From Curvularia sp. ZM96 (lineage: Eukaryota; Ascomycota; Dothideomycetes; Pleosporales; Pleosporaceae), in NCBI GenBank assembly GCA_022457065.1, contig JAJGBQ010000003.1:310001-374000 (forward strand): a stretch of 64,000 nt of DNA, in the 5' to 3' direction. Positions 26,059-38,120 of this stretch are shown here, in pieces. A model generated the notes under the pieces. The model searched no databases. It saw only the letters and a list, made by a program, of their open reading frames with translations, and was not told where the DNA came from. Position 1 is the first letter of the stretch, and every line of letters begins with the position of its first letter. The position numbers and the translations under genes are program-made.

Positions 26059-27905
26059 ACGTGGTTCACAAGTGGGCGGCCCACCCAAGTGAGCGGCCCA
26101 CGCCCCACCAGCACGTTAACTTCGCAACATTATCACAGCCATTTAATACAGTATATTAAAAATCGTAATAAGCCAATTTACTCCTTAGATCCATCACTAT
26201 CACTAGCGCTATCAATTTCTACTACACAGGTACGGGCGTTATATCCAGTCTGCTTACAACGCCCGCACCGCCTCTCTCCTCGCACCCTCTTCGACGCACT
26301 CTCACCATTACCACGACTGCTACCCGCCTATTTAGCTAACAAGTCCTATACCTCACTAGTAGTAAGAGTCTCTTCTATCTAGATATATCGTCGCTTACGG
26401 CTCTTACGCTTATTTAATTCGTCTAGAGCCGCTCGAAGAGTACTCATTTCCTCCATCATAAGCGTCATCTTATGTGCTATTTACTAAGCCCCCTTACTCA
26501 ACTGCGCGATCTACTCAGTAAGTGAATTAGCAGAAGATCCACGGCGTTTTCTCACGCTCTCTTAGATAAGACTAATTTAAGACTCAACTTCGCGCGCGTT
26601 ATGTGGTATCTGCGCCTCCCAGGCGGCTACCCGTCGTAGTGATTATACTAGTGTCTGCACTACCACATCAAGCTTTGATAGCACAGTCTATAGGTCATGT
26701 AGGACTAGACCAGCGCCTCTAAAGCCTGCCTAGATATTCTCCCGTGTGATAGACTGCTCAAAAGCAGTCTTAAAGGCTGGTAGGAAGGTCTCCTTACTAA
26801 TATAGCTGGTGCGGTTTCGTGCCAAGCCTGAGATCACATCGCCATACTTCCGCTTTAAAGGCGAGAAACAGGCAACGTCAAGAGGCTACAACAGGTGAGA
26901 CGAGTGTAGAGGCATGCAGAGAAGAACTATATTCTTCTCCTTGCAGAGATCTTAAAATTCAACGGAGCTATGGCTCTCATAGCCGTCGACGATTAGTAGT
27001 CGATACCCACCTATAGTGCAGCTCTTTATATAGGTATCAAAGTACTCTAACCACGCAAGAGCAAGCTAGTTATTCGTCCAGCCATTAGGACTGACTTCAA
27101 GAACCCAGTCAGGAGGCAGGTCTTTAAACCAGACGTCGATAAGCACCTTGCCCGCAAAGATGACAAAGAGGGGTAGCTGGCGACCTAACGCACCTACGCC
27201 CTAGATCACAGTAGCCCACTCACGGTTGCCTGGCTATATACGCTTCTTTTTCCCAGAACTCTCCGAGCCTATAATAACTAACTGTAATAAAATCTTGCCC
27301 ATTATAAAGCCAGTCTCATCAAAGTTATAGATATCGTCGTCCACAATACCCCACTTCTCCTTTGTCCCCTTAACTAGATCGAACCAGCGCTAGATAGCAG
27401 CTAGATCCTCGCAGGTAGCTCGCTAGTGATCATAGGGACGGCTCCAGCGCGTACGGAGCTCAGGAGTCCTCTTAACAAAGTTGTCAATCCAGTTCTTGCC
27501 AACAGGGTTGCTCCCACGCTCATGCAATAGTTTATCAGCCATTACTCGAACGTCAGCCTTTGTAGGGGCAAAGCCTCGCGCAGACTTCTCAAGAATACGG
27601 TAGACTATCGCCTCTTCTTCTAGTTTATCTAGGCGCTTTGATTTTGGCACATAGTCGCGTTAGGGGCGTCTTCCAGCGCGTCGGTAAGATAGAGTTCTTC
27701 GAGGCACGTTATAGATAGAGGCAGCACGTCTTTAGCTTTTCACACGTTGCGATTAGATATCAAAAAGAGCAAGCTAAAGATCTAATTCAGTATAGGAAGT
27801 TTTAGTAATGCGTTGTTGAGACATAACGTGTTGTAGTGTTAACGTCGACGCGCTGGTGGGGCGTGGGCCGCTCACTTGGGTGGGCCGCCCACTTGTGAAC
27901 CACGT
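26059..27905 (-). mobile_element. F6: best preserved Fot1/pogo-like transposon (1847 bp)
   Basis: TA flanks at 26057-26058 and 27906-27907. TIRs start ACGTGGTTCACAAG and hold two tandem units of CAAGTGRGCGGCCCAC. The minus-strand transposase can be followed almost end to end: helix-turn-helix, DDE block (VDDDIYNFDETGF, LLIVDGYESHSS, PLDVACF), a Lys/Arg-rich coil and a C-terminal CGRC...C zinc knuckle. Almost all stop codons stand where Gln is expected (CAG or CAA to TAG or TAA), which is light RIP. It is identical to F8 apart from one C in a run (five here, four in F8). It cannot make full-length transposase. Confidence 0.95.
27423..27650 (-). pseudogene. DNA-binding N-terminus of the F6 transposase (75-codon open part)
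   Basis: The frame begins MPKSKRLDKLEEE and holds a CENP-B/Tc5-type helix-turn-helix with the family pattern ARGFAPTKADVRVMAD...VGKNWIDNFVKR. It stops at a TAG about three codons after the conserved S-R-P-Y-D-H segment, where relatives continue into the catalytic domain. As it stands it could encode only a short DNA-binding peptide able to see the transposon ends; whether it is expressed is unknown. The same frame is repeated at 46739-46966. Confidence 0.7.
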
Positions 27906-29106
27906 TAATATAAATAGTATCTCTAACGTGGTTCACAAGCGAGTCGATCACCCAAGCGAGTCGATCACGCTCCACCGGCGCGTCAACATCGAGACATAAT
28001 AACAGTCTTTTATTACAGTTAATTAACTATTATAATATACTAAGTTAATTATTAGAATCGCCGCTATTACTTATACTATCTATCTTAACTACACAGGTAC
28101 GAACGTTGTGTCTAGTCTAGTTACAACGCCCGCACTACCTCTCTTCTAGCACCCTCTTTAACGCACTCTTACTGTCGCCACGACTACTACCTACTTATTT
28201 AGCTAATACTTCTTATACCTTACCTATAGTTAGAGTCTCTTCTATCTATATATATCGCCGCTTGTGGCTCTTACGCTTATTTAATTCGTCTAGAGCTGCT
28301 CGAAGAGTACTTATTTCTTCTATTATAAGCGTTATTTTATATGCTATTTACTAAGCCCCCTTACTTAACTACGTAATCTACTTAGTAAGTAAATTAGTAG
28401 AAGACCTATGGCGCTTTCTTACGCTCTATTAAATAAGACTAATTTAAGCCTTAACCTCGCGCGCGTTACTTAGTGTCTGCGCCTTCTAGGCGGCTACCTG
28501 TCGCGGTAATTAATATAGTGTCTATACTACTATATTAAGCTTTAATAGCATAGCCTATAGGTTGTGTAAGACTAGACTAGCGCCTCTAAAGCTAGCTTAG
28601 ATATTCTCCTTTATAATAGACTACTTAAAAGTAGTCTTAAAGGCTAGTAGGAAGGTCTTCTTACTAATATAGCTAGTGCGGTTGCGTACTAAGTCTAAAA
28701 TTAAGTCGCTATACTTGCGCTTTAGCGGCGAGAAGCACGCGATATTAAGAGGCTATAATAGATAAGACGAGTGCGCAGGCATATAGAGAAGAATAATATT
28801 CTTCTTCTTACAAAGATCTTAAAAATCGATAGAGTAGTGGCTCTTATAGCTATTAATAATAAGTAGTTAATATCTACCTATAGTCTACCTCTTTATATAG
28901 GTATTAAAGTACTCTAACTACATAAGAGTAAGCTAATTATTCGTCTAGCTATTAGAACTGACTTTAAGAACCTAGTTAGTAGGCAGGTCTTTAAACTAGA
29001 CGTTGATAAGCACCTTGCCCGTAAAGATAACAAAGAAGGGTAGCCGGCGACCTAACGCGCCCACGCCTTAGATCACAGTAACCTACTCACGGTTACCTAG
29101 CTAGAT

Positions 29107-29577
29107 TGTTACACGGGGGTTCGCTATACTCACCTAGTCTCGGTCCGGGTTAGGGCGAGACTTGTATAAAGTATTCCGTGCGATTGTTTTCTAGCGATTC
29201 GTAGTAGAGAGAAGTTACAGGAGTTTTAACTAAAAGTAAAAGTAATAATTAATTCTATAACGATAGAATAACTAAGTATTAATCTATATAAGAGAAGAAC
29301 TTATAAGAGTTAACTATAACAAATATAATAATAAAATCTAACCTATTCTTATATCTATTACTTCTAGTTCTACTATCTTATCTATCTCCCTCCTGCGAGA
29401 TAGTTGCGATAGCGCGGCTATCTCTTTATACACTACTATCTTAGATAACTAGTCTTAGCAAGATAGCACATTACGTAATCGCCACCCCGCAGTAATTATT
29501 ACCTTTTAACGTAGCGCCTAATAGTCTCTAATCTATAGCCCTCGTTAAGAAAAGATCCTTTGCTATTACTTATAATA
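29107..29577 (-). repeat. 3' LTR of G3
   Basis: 471 bp, TGTTACA...TATAATA, preceded by TAGAT. It is more RIP-mutated than its partner at 36487-36957. Confidence 0.93.
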
Positions 29578-29716
29578 TTATCCCCCCTCTTAGGGTCATC
29601 GTCCTAATACCCTAGATTATCGTTTTCCCGTGTGTTACTTGGCGCTAGCGGCGTAAATAAGTATAGAGGCACGCCCGTTGTATTATAAGCGTTCCTTCCT
29701 CTATACCTTTCTAACT

Positions 29717-30190
29717 ATATCTAAGGTTCTGTCTTCCTATTCTTATCGCGCTCGTACTTAGAAGTTAAATAAGGAGCGCTACGCTCGTGCTAACTGTATA
29801 AAAGAGTAGAGGAACGAAATAACTATTTATCGTTATAAGCGGTATAAAGAGAAGAATCTCTATTACTTTATAGATACTATAACTAGCCGCTATGCTAGTT
29901 ATATTTCTATTATAGCTAAGTATAGCCTATTTATTTCTAAGAAAGAGTAGGAGAAAGTTTAGCGCGAGAAGCGGCAGAAACGTCTAGAGTTAGCGCGTAT
30001 TAAGGAGGATGCCGCGCAGGTTCGTTATAAACTCCTAGAGATTAAGGCGCGAGAGTAAGAATTCGCCGATCGAGATCTTACTATTCTAAACTTTCAAGAT
30101 CGCGCGAAAGAGCAGGCCGAGAGGAGTTCTACCCCTAGTACGGACCTTCTAACAACTAGACTATTACTACCTAAACAGTTAACTAACTTA
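29717..30190 (+). pseudogene. Antisense ORF of the gypsy family, copy in G3
   Basis: Plus-strand frame opposite to pol, starting at ATA in place of ATG. Few stops interrupt it, and they stand at former Gln or Trp positions. From about 29950 it is nearly open and encodes a charged heptad-like helix (EKRQKRLELARIKEDAAQ, then RYKLLEIKARE) followed by ILNFQDRAKEQAE and a Ser/Thr-rich link. This is likely a coiled coil. The N-terminal half has Tyr codons where the G2 and G4 copies keep Cys. It may continue past 30190 across the chromodomain end. Confidence 0.65.
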
Positions 30191-31510
30191 GGCTAGTTAC
30201 AAGCTAACGCTTCTTTTAACTCTTTTTCTCTTAATTACTTTCTTTCTCTTAAGAACCTAGTTCTCGTTTCTTTAGATATTTCTAGTAGTACTTACGTACT
30301 AGTAACTTATAGTTCGTTAAGTTTCCTTTAGGCTCCTAAGTATTATAGCTCTCTAGCTATCCTTACTACTTAACTAAGTACTTCTACTAACTACTAATTT
30401 TCTATAGGTTCTTAATTTCTTTAACTACGTACTCGTTATCTTTAAGCTCTATATCTTTTACTAGCTTAGCGTTTTAGAGTACTAGTTCTAATAGTTTCTT
30501 ATAAAAAACATTATATATACGCATACCTAGTAGTAGCCAGGGTTTATAGTTTACTAGTCCTAATTTCTCTAGAATTTTAAATAGTCCTAATTAGAGATTA
30601 TCTAGTTTTTTACTTAGTCGCTTAGTTTTTAGGTTTTATCGTAATAAGAAAACTTTATCTCTCTTCTTAAAGATTAGTCCCTTAATTCTTTACTTATTCG
30701 CGGCTTTAGACATCGTGAGGTTCTTATAAGCAATATTCTTACTTAATTCTTCGTGTAGTTCCTGTATTAGTTAGGCTTTATCGTCTACTCTAACTACGAT
30801 ACTTTTAATATCTTTTAGGTCTTAATAAGCAACTAGCTCGTACCTATAGTTAGCGTAGTGCGGCGAGTGCTTTATAGTCGCTAATCTTATACTATTATAG
30901 GCTAATTATACTATTAGTAAGAGTTTAATCTAGTTATCTTATAGCTTATTAGCGTACATTTGCAAGTATTGTTCTAGCGTTTAGTTTATTCGTTCTATTT
31001 ATCTATTAGTTTCTAGGTAGAAGCTAGTTAATAGCTTCTTCTTTACTTCTATCTTTACTAGAAACGTTAACTAATATTTTAATATAAATAGCTTATCTCT
31101 ATCTATTATAAACTCTTTAGATATCCCGTACTCTAATATTAGTGCCTTTAAAACTTCGTACGCGTATTCTTCTACTGTAATAGTTTCTTCCGTAGGCACG
31201 AACTTTACTCCTTTAGTTAATCGGCATATAATTACTAGAATAGTATCGCAAAGTCGAGCTAATTCTAGTTCTAGTAACTTTAGGAACTTTACTATAAAGT
31301 CTATTATTACGCTACTCTATAGTCGTGTTAGTAGCAGTAAGGGTTATAACAGGCTATAGAGCTTATGTCTCTTAGGCTTATTCTAGTAACATGCTAAATA
31401 GTTGTCTAGAATCTTCTATACCTCCGTTCGTAAGCGTAGTATTATAAATACCCTTATTAGTCGCCTAACTATTTCTTTAACTCCTACATGCCCGTATTCT
31501 AGAGACTTGT

Positions 31511-31997
31511 TGTTACAAGTAACAACGAAGGATCTCTCCTGGACGATGGCCGTAGGTTAGAGACTATTAGGCGCTACGTTAAAAGATAATAATTACCGCG
31601 GGATAGCGGTTACGTAATTAATATTACGCTAAGATTACTATTAGGCGCTAGCGTATAATAGCAAGGTATATATAATAGTAACTATTAGGGATATTAGGCT
31701 AAGACTTAGAATAAGAGTAATAGTAGTAATAGTAGGTAGATAGTAATAGATATAAGAATAGGTTAGATTTTATTATTATATTCGTTGTAGTTAACTCTTA
31801 TAAGTTCTTCTCTTATATAGATTAATACTTAGTTATTCTATTATTATAGAATTAATTATTACTTTTACTTTTAGTTAAAACTTCTATAACTTCTCTCTAC
31901 TACGAATTGCTAGAAAACAATCGCACGGAATACTTTATACAAGTCTCGCCCTAACCTGGACCGAGACTAGGTGAGTATAGCGAACCCCCGTGTAACA
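31511..31997 (-). repeat. Solo LTR inside the integrase region of G3
   Basis: A 487-bp LTR of the same family, TGTTACA...TGTAACA, with exact 5-bp duplications CTTGT at 31506-31510 and 31998-32002. No internal sequence remains, so LTR-LTR recombination removed the rest. Confidence 0.95.
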
Positions 31998-34900
31998 CTT
32001 GTGTAGTTCTCGTATAAGGTCCGTCCTTATATGTAAAGGTACGTATATTTAGTCCTTCTAAATTATATAATAGTACTCCTTATCGTCCTATAGTAGTGCC
32101 TCCTACTTAGGATTATTCGTGTTTAGCTTCTATTTAGCTACTTTCTACTACTATTACTACTATAGAGTATCTGTTAATATAGCTAACTTAGCTACTCTAG
32201 CTAGTTCTAGTTAGTTATATCTTAAGCTACTATTAGGTATCTTCTTAAGTACTATATCGTGTAGTTCTTAATAACCCTTTTCACGTAGGTCGGATCTTTA
32301 GCTTAGAGTATCTACTACTCTATTAAGTAATTCTACTTAATGCGTTATCTTAAAGTCGAACTAAGCTAATATCTCTACCTATTAGACTTATCTTTAGTTA
32401 AGTTTCTTAGTCGTTATAAAACTCGCTAAATTCTAGTAATTAGTAAAAACCTTAATCGTGTCTAGGAGTCCTAATAGGTATACTTCCTATTATTTAAAGG
32501 CATTAACTACTCTAAGTAGTTCCTTATCGTGAATATCGTAGTTAAGTTCTACTCCTAAGAACTTCCTAGAATAGTAGAATACTAGTCTCTATTTTTTATC
32601 TAGGCACTACTATAATATTATAGCTCTAAGTGTATAGTCTAACGCGTTAGTCTTAACTCGCGTCTTCTATCTTAGGTTGTACATCTCTAGTACAGGTGCT
32701 TTAAGGAAGATCTATTTAATCTAATTAAACGCCTTCTAATATTCCTCATTCTACTAGAATTCTGCTTCTTTCTTCGTAATCTTAGAGAGTAGTGCAGTAA
32801 TTTTTAAATAATCTTTAATAAACTTCTAATAGTAATTAGTAAATTCTAGAAAGAATTACACGTTCTTAACTATTTTAGGTTTTAGCTATTTCTATATAGT
32901 TGCTATCTTCTTTAGGTTTATTTTAACTCCTTTAGTTAAGATAATAAAGCCTAGGAATTCCGTTTCTTTAACGTAGAATTCGCATTTTCCTAGCTATAGA
33001 TATAGCTTATATTTCTTAAGCTTCTTAAGTACTTTCTTAACCTATTTAATATATTCTTCGAGAGTCCTACTAGAGTACACTAGTATATCGTCTAGATATG
33101 CGGTAATAAAGATTCTAAGATATTCGTAGAGAGCGCTATTAATAACTAACTAAAAAGTTACTAGCGTATTCGTTAACCTAAATAGTATAACTATATACTC
33201 GTATAGTCTATACTTTATTTTAAACGCTATCTTCTATTCGTCTTCTTTCTTAATCCTAATTCTATAAAATCCTTCTTAAACGTCGAACTTCGTAAACTAC
33301 TTAGCTCTTTAGAGTCGATCTATAAGCTCTAATATTAGTAGTAGAGAATATTAATTTTTTCGCGTGCTAGCGTTTAACCTTTAGTAGTCGATACATAGTC
33401 GCTATTTACTATTAGGCTTCTTTACGAATAATATTAGTAAGGCTATTAGGCCGTGTCTTAGTCGAATAAATCTCTTCTTTAAGTTCTTTTAGAAGTATTC
33501 CTATAGCTTAGCATTATACTTAGGCGCTATTAGATATATGTCTTCTAGCGTTAACTTTACTCCTTCTTCTAAGACGATCTCGTGATTCTAATCTTAGTGT
33601 TTAGCTAGGTCTATTATCTTGTTTTCTTTAAATAGTTCTCTAAACTTGTTCGTTTAGTATACTTCTAGTATAACTAGTAGTAAGGGTCTTTTCTTCGTAG
33701 TCGCGACTCGTCTTATCTATATAACTCCTACTTACTAAAGGTCCTTCGCATAGATTCTCGCGATCTTATATAGTAAGATCTTGCTGAATCTCCCGTTCTT
33801 AGATAAGCTCTAATTCGTTAGGCGTATCTCTTTTCATACTCTAGCAACCTTGCGCGCAGGTTCTTAGCTAAGTATAGTCTATTTCTACTAATTAATAGCT
33901 AGGTTATAGGTATCTAGCTAGTTATAACTAATTAATATTTCTTTCTCTCTAAGGTCTATAATATTAATATTTATTTAACTTCGTATATTAGCTATAGTTA
34001 CTAGTACTAACTACGTTTCTAGTCTTATAAAGCCGCTCCTATATACTATAAGACTATCGTTAGCTAATACTACTCGTATTAGCTTTTCCTTAGCCTAATA
34101 GAGTATTCTATATTTCTCTATAGCTTTTAGAGATATAACTATTCTTACTACTCTACTATCTACTAGAGCTAATAGCTTATTTCCTAGTACGTATGCGGTC
34201 GTAGTTAATCTAGACTTACGTCCTCTAACATTCTATACTTCCTTAAGAGTTATTTTAGAACTACCTTTACTAGCGTAACCCTATCTCTAGTAGCATTCTA
34301 GTTTTTTAGTTAAGAGCGTTAGCCCTTCTCTAACCTCTTCCTTTCTTTAGGGAATTTTCTAGCTTGTTATTTAGCTGCTAAGTAATCTAGATAGGCGTCT
34401 CTATAGTATAATCTCTAATTACTATACTTATATAGTATAAGTTCTCTTCTAGGCGTCTATTTCTCTATACGCGTAGTTCTATTACGCTATTAGTTGCGGT
34501 TCTTTTAATTAGTACGTTATAGAAAGTAACTATTATTCGCCTTTATATTATAGTATATTATACACTAATTTTCTATGTAAAAGGTCTAGTAGATATTCAT
34601 GTACGGTATTATTTTCTCTAGTATCTCTAGTATTAGGATCTAATCCTTCGTCGTGTCGTGTATCTTATATTCTACTATTTAGCATTCCTTAGCCGTTATA
34701 GTCCTATATAGGTAGTAGCTCTCCTATCTTACTGCGATTTACTATTCTTAATAGAATTAGTATTTCTCTATATAATTAATCTACTCTAGACGCTCGTGCG
34801 CCTTCTAGTATTCTTTTTTATAGATATAGTAATCTAGCATTAGGCACTCGTTTACCTATAGATATATGTAGTAGTAGCTATGCTCGTCTAGCTTACTCTA

Positions 34901-36486
34901 CTTCTTTTTATCTACGTAGTATATGTAGAAATCCCTTCTACAGTCGACCTAGTAGAACTATTAGTAGATTTCTTCCTCCTAGTTATAGTCTTCCGCTAGT
35001 TAGTACTCTTATAGCGTAGGGTCCGTAAAGAGAGGTTACTCTTCGAACGCTTTTCTTATTATAGTGTCGGCTCCGTAGCTAGTAACGTTAAGTTGTTAAG
35101 CGCGATATACACAGGTATCCGCTATATACGTAGCGTCTCTATATAGCTAACATTCCTCTTTCGCTAGTTGTTACTATATATCTATAGCGTTAATTTTCTA
35201 ATTAGTTAGTTCTAGAGTTATCTACTGTATAACCTCGTTCGCCTAAATAGATTAGGGAACTATCTTAAAGTCGTTATCTTCGTTTAAGCGTGCTTCTTTA
35301 TATAAGTCTATATTACTAAGGTTATCGTTTAATTCTTTAATAGATAGTAAGATAGATAGTTATACTTTTATTATCCTAATCTTTACTACTACTTACTTAA
35401 CTTTATTCCTAGAGTAGTCTCTACGGAAGTGTCCTAACTCCCTATATCTAAGACATGTCTTATTATTATAACGTCTCTAGCATTCTTTCTTAGATAGTCT
35501 ATCGTTATACTTTCTAAGATTTCTTTTCTTATTCTTAGTCTTTTCTTATACCTTGCTAGTTATAATAGTATCCCCGTCTTTATTAGTTTAGTTACGCTAC
35601 TTTTTTATATTCGCCGTCGTTAGCTAGAACTATCGTTTCTTCTACTCGTTTCTTTCCTATAGCCTATTATTAATACGTGTGGCTAGCTCGATTAGAGCCT
35701 GTAGCGTTTTAGGTTTATTATAGTATACTAGACTATCTTTAATATTTTCTTTTAAGTCTACTTTAAATACTATTTAAAGAGCTACGTCGTTCTAGTTAAT
35801 CCTAGCCTAGAGTTGCTTAAACTTAGCCGTGTACGCGGATACTAACTTAGTTTACCTTAGGCGAGTTATCGCTTTCTCTACCTAGTTCTTAGCGTCTACT
35901 TCTCTAAAAATACGTTCTATCTCTTCCTTAAAGGCGTTCTAGTCCTAGAATAGCGTCTTTATTTTGTTCTTAGTTCTATAGATATTAGATAATGATATAA
36001 AATTCTCTACGTGTAGCTATATCTATATAGCTACTCTTCCCTTTAGAAGTATACTTACTATAAGAATCTTTTCTTAGTCGTTAGAAACTTAGTTAAGTCT
36101 ATAATAGAGGTTAACGTTAGTAAGAAACGTTCTTAGCTCGTTACGTCCCTCTTCGTATTTCTTAGGTATGCCTATCTTAGACTTTAGAAGTGGCCTCTCG
36201 TTTAGCGTAGCTATAAGCTGCCCTATAAGCTAGTTAACTAGACTCTATATATCTACTAGCTACTTAGCCTACTCCTTTGCCTATTACTTAAGCCTAGCTA
36301 CTGACTCCCTAGAAGTAGGTTCTACCTCGGGTTCCTCTCTATTACTAGGTATGAGTATCTTATTATTCTTAGGCCTTTAGTTAGATCCTATACTAGAAAC
36401 ATCCGCTAGGTTGCCTTAATAAGCTATCTTACTTAGTTGAGCGACTATTAGTTAAATCTTTCTATAGAATCTATAAGTAGTTAAAG

Positions 36487-36957
36487 TATTATACGAGAGT
36501 TCGCTATACTTACCTAGTCTCGGTCTAAGTTAGGGTAAGACTTATATAAAGTATTCCGTGCGATTATTTTCTAGCGATTCGTAGTAGAGAGAAGTTATAG
36601 GAGTTTTAACTAAAAGTAAAAGTAATAATTAATTCTATAATAATAGAATAACTAAGTATTAATCTATATAAGAGAAGAACTTATAAGAGTTAACTATAAC
36701 GAATATAATAATAAAATCTAACCTATTCTTATATCTATTACTTCTAGTCCTACTATCTTATCTATCTCCCTCCTACGAGATAGTTGCGATAGCGCGGCTA
36801 TCTCTTCATACACTACCATCTCAGATGACCAGCCTTGGCGAGATGGCACATCACGTGATCGCCGCCCCGCGGTAATCATTACCTTTTGACGTGGCGCCCA
36901 ATAGTCTCCAACCTGTGGCCCTCGTCAAGGAGAGATCCTTTGCTGTTACTTGTAACA
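36487..36957 (-). repeat. 5' LTR of G3
   Basis: 471 bp ending TGTAACA, followed by TAGAT. The part 36800-36957 keeps many CpA and TpG sites that are TpA in the 29107 copy, giving a direct before/after view of RIP. Confidence 0.93.
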
Positions 36958-37630
36958 TAGATCTACTTCTTTTTACTATATCTCTCTAAGCCTATAATAA
37001 CTAACTATAATAAAATCTTACCTATTATAAAGCCAGTTTCGTTAAAGTTATAGATATCGTTGTCCACAATACCCTACTTCTACTTTATCGCCTAGACTAA
37101 GTCGAACCAGCGCAAGATAGCCGCTAGGTCCTCGCAGGTAGCTCGCTGGTGATCGTAAGGACGGCTCTACCGCGTGCGGAGCTCAGAAGTCCTCTTAACA
37201 AAGTTGTTAATCTAGTTCTTACTAATAGGGTTGCTCCCATGCTTATACAATAGTTTATTAGCTATTACTCGAACGTTAGCCTTTATAGGCGCAAATTCTC
37301 GCGCAGACTCCTTAAGAATACGCCTAACTACAGCCTCCTCTTCTAGCTTATTTAGGCGCTTTAAATTTGGCTCGTAGTCGCGTTAGGGGCGCTTTCTAGT
37401 ACGCTAGTTAGATAGAGTACTTTAAGGCACGTTATAGATAGAGGTAGCACGTCTTTAGCTTAGAACACGTTGCGATTAGGAGTTAAAGAGAGCAAGTTAA
37501 AGATCTAATTTAGTATAGAAAGTCTAAGTAGTGCGTTATTAAGTCATTACGCGTTGTAGTGTTAACGTCGACGCGCCGGTGGAGCGTGATCGACTCGCTT
37601 GGGTGATCGACTCGCTTGTGAACCACGTTA

Positions 37631-37946
37631 TAAGTAACTCTTATATTATACTTATACTTATAACTTAAGTTAAATATATTAAGCTATAAGAGCCTATTAT
37701 CTATTTCTATATACCTATAATACTCATAACCCTTAGTTAGAAGAGTCTAAGAATTACTTAGTAGCTAATATACGAGAAGCTTTCCTCTATAGCTTATATA
37801 TAAGGAGTCTACTAAGACCCTTTCTTATATATAGAAGTCTAAGAAAGTTACGTAATACTAACCCCCGCGTTATATATAGCCCTATTAACTAGGCGTTAAT
37901 ATTCCTTAACTTAACCGCCATGTCTTCTTCCTTTAGATTTGTAACA
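37631..37946. repeat. LTR-C fragment (right part)
   Basis: It follows the right part of the LTR at 4911-5220 and ends TTTGTAACA. F7 separates it from whatever lay on its left; B3 begins directly after it. Confidence 0.6.
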
Positions 37947-38120
37947 CTAAATTACGCTTAGCGTGTAAGAAATTAGCTATATTAGCTATATTAGGCTGGC
38001 AAATGGGTGGAGGTAGGGTAGGGGTAGGGTTGCCAAGACTTAGGTAGGGGTAGGGGTGAGGTCACTAAAATTTGCTAAGACCGAGGTAGGGGTAGGGTAT
38101 AGAGTTGCTAAAGATAGGTA

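Larger units (their letters stand above)
29107..36957 (-). mobile_element. G3: full-length Ty3/gypsy chromovirus (7.85 kb with a nested solo LTR)
   Basis: LTRs at 29107-29577 and 36487-36957 (471 bp each) are bounded by TAGAT duplications. The polypurine tract AAGAGGGGGGATAA adjoins the left LTR on the minus strand. In minus-strand order: gag with zinc knuckle near 35420-35470, protease region near 35100, reverse transcriptase with intact Y-L-D-D at about 33080-33100, and RNase H. Then come integrase core near 30900-31330 (IDFIVKFL...RLTKGVKFVPTEET), integrase C-terminal domain near 30560 and chromodomain near 30290-30440 (EPKGNLTNY). All frames are broken. The two LTRs differ by many transitions, all C/T or G/A, so RIP hit the left LTR harder than the right. 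Confidence 0.93.
27926..37628 (-). mobile_element. F7: Fot1/pogo-like transposon split by gypsy element G3
   Basis: TA flanks at 27924-27925 and 37629-37630, only 18 bp after the end of F6. TIRs carry two clean tandem units of CAAGCGAGTCGATCAC at both ends. The minus-strand transposase 3' part lies at 27980-29106 and the 5' part at 36963-37600. G3 interrupts it with the 5-bp duplication TAGAT. Subtracting G3 and one duplication leaves 1847 bp, the family length. The 5' part is moderately RIP-mutated. Confidence 0.93.

Noticed and set aside
26089..26382. 97-codon plus-strand frame in F6, repeated identically at 45406-45699
   Set aside because: It lies antisense over the 3' end of the transposase and the TIR, appears twice only because the whole transposon is present twice, and has no features of its own.
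26819..27016. 65-codon plus-strand frame in F6 (also 46135-46332)
   Set aside because: Shadow of the minus-strand transposase DDE region.
37994..38110. GGGTAGGGGTAGGG strings as an internal telomere tract
   Set aside because: The repeat is irregular and not the fungal TTAGGG unit, and the same strings belong to the ends of a TA-flanked MITE family found elsewhere in the window.
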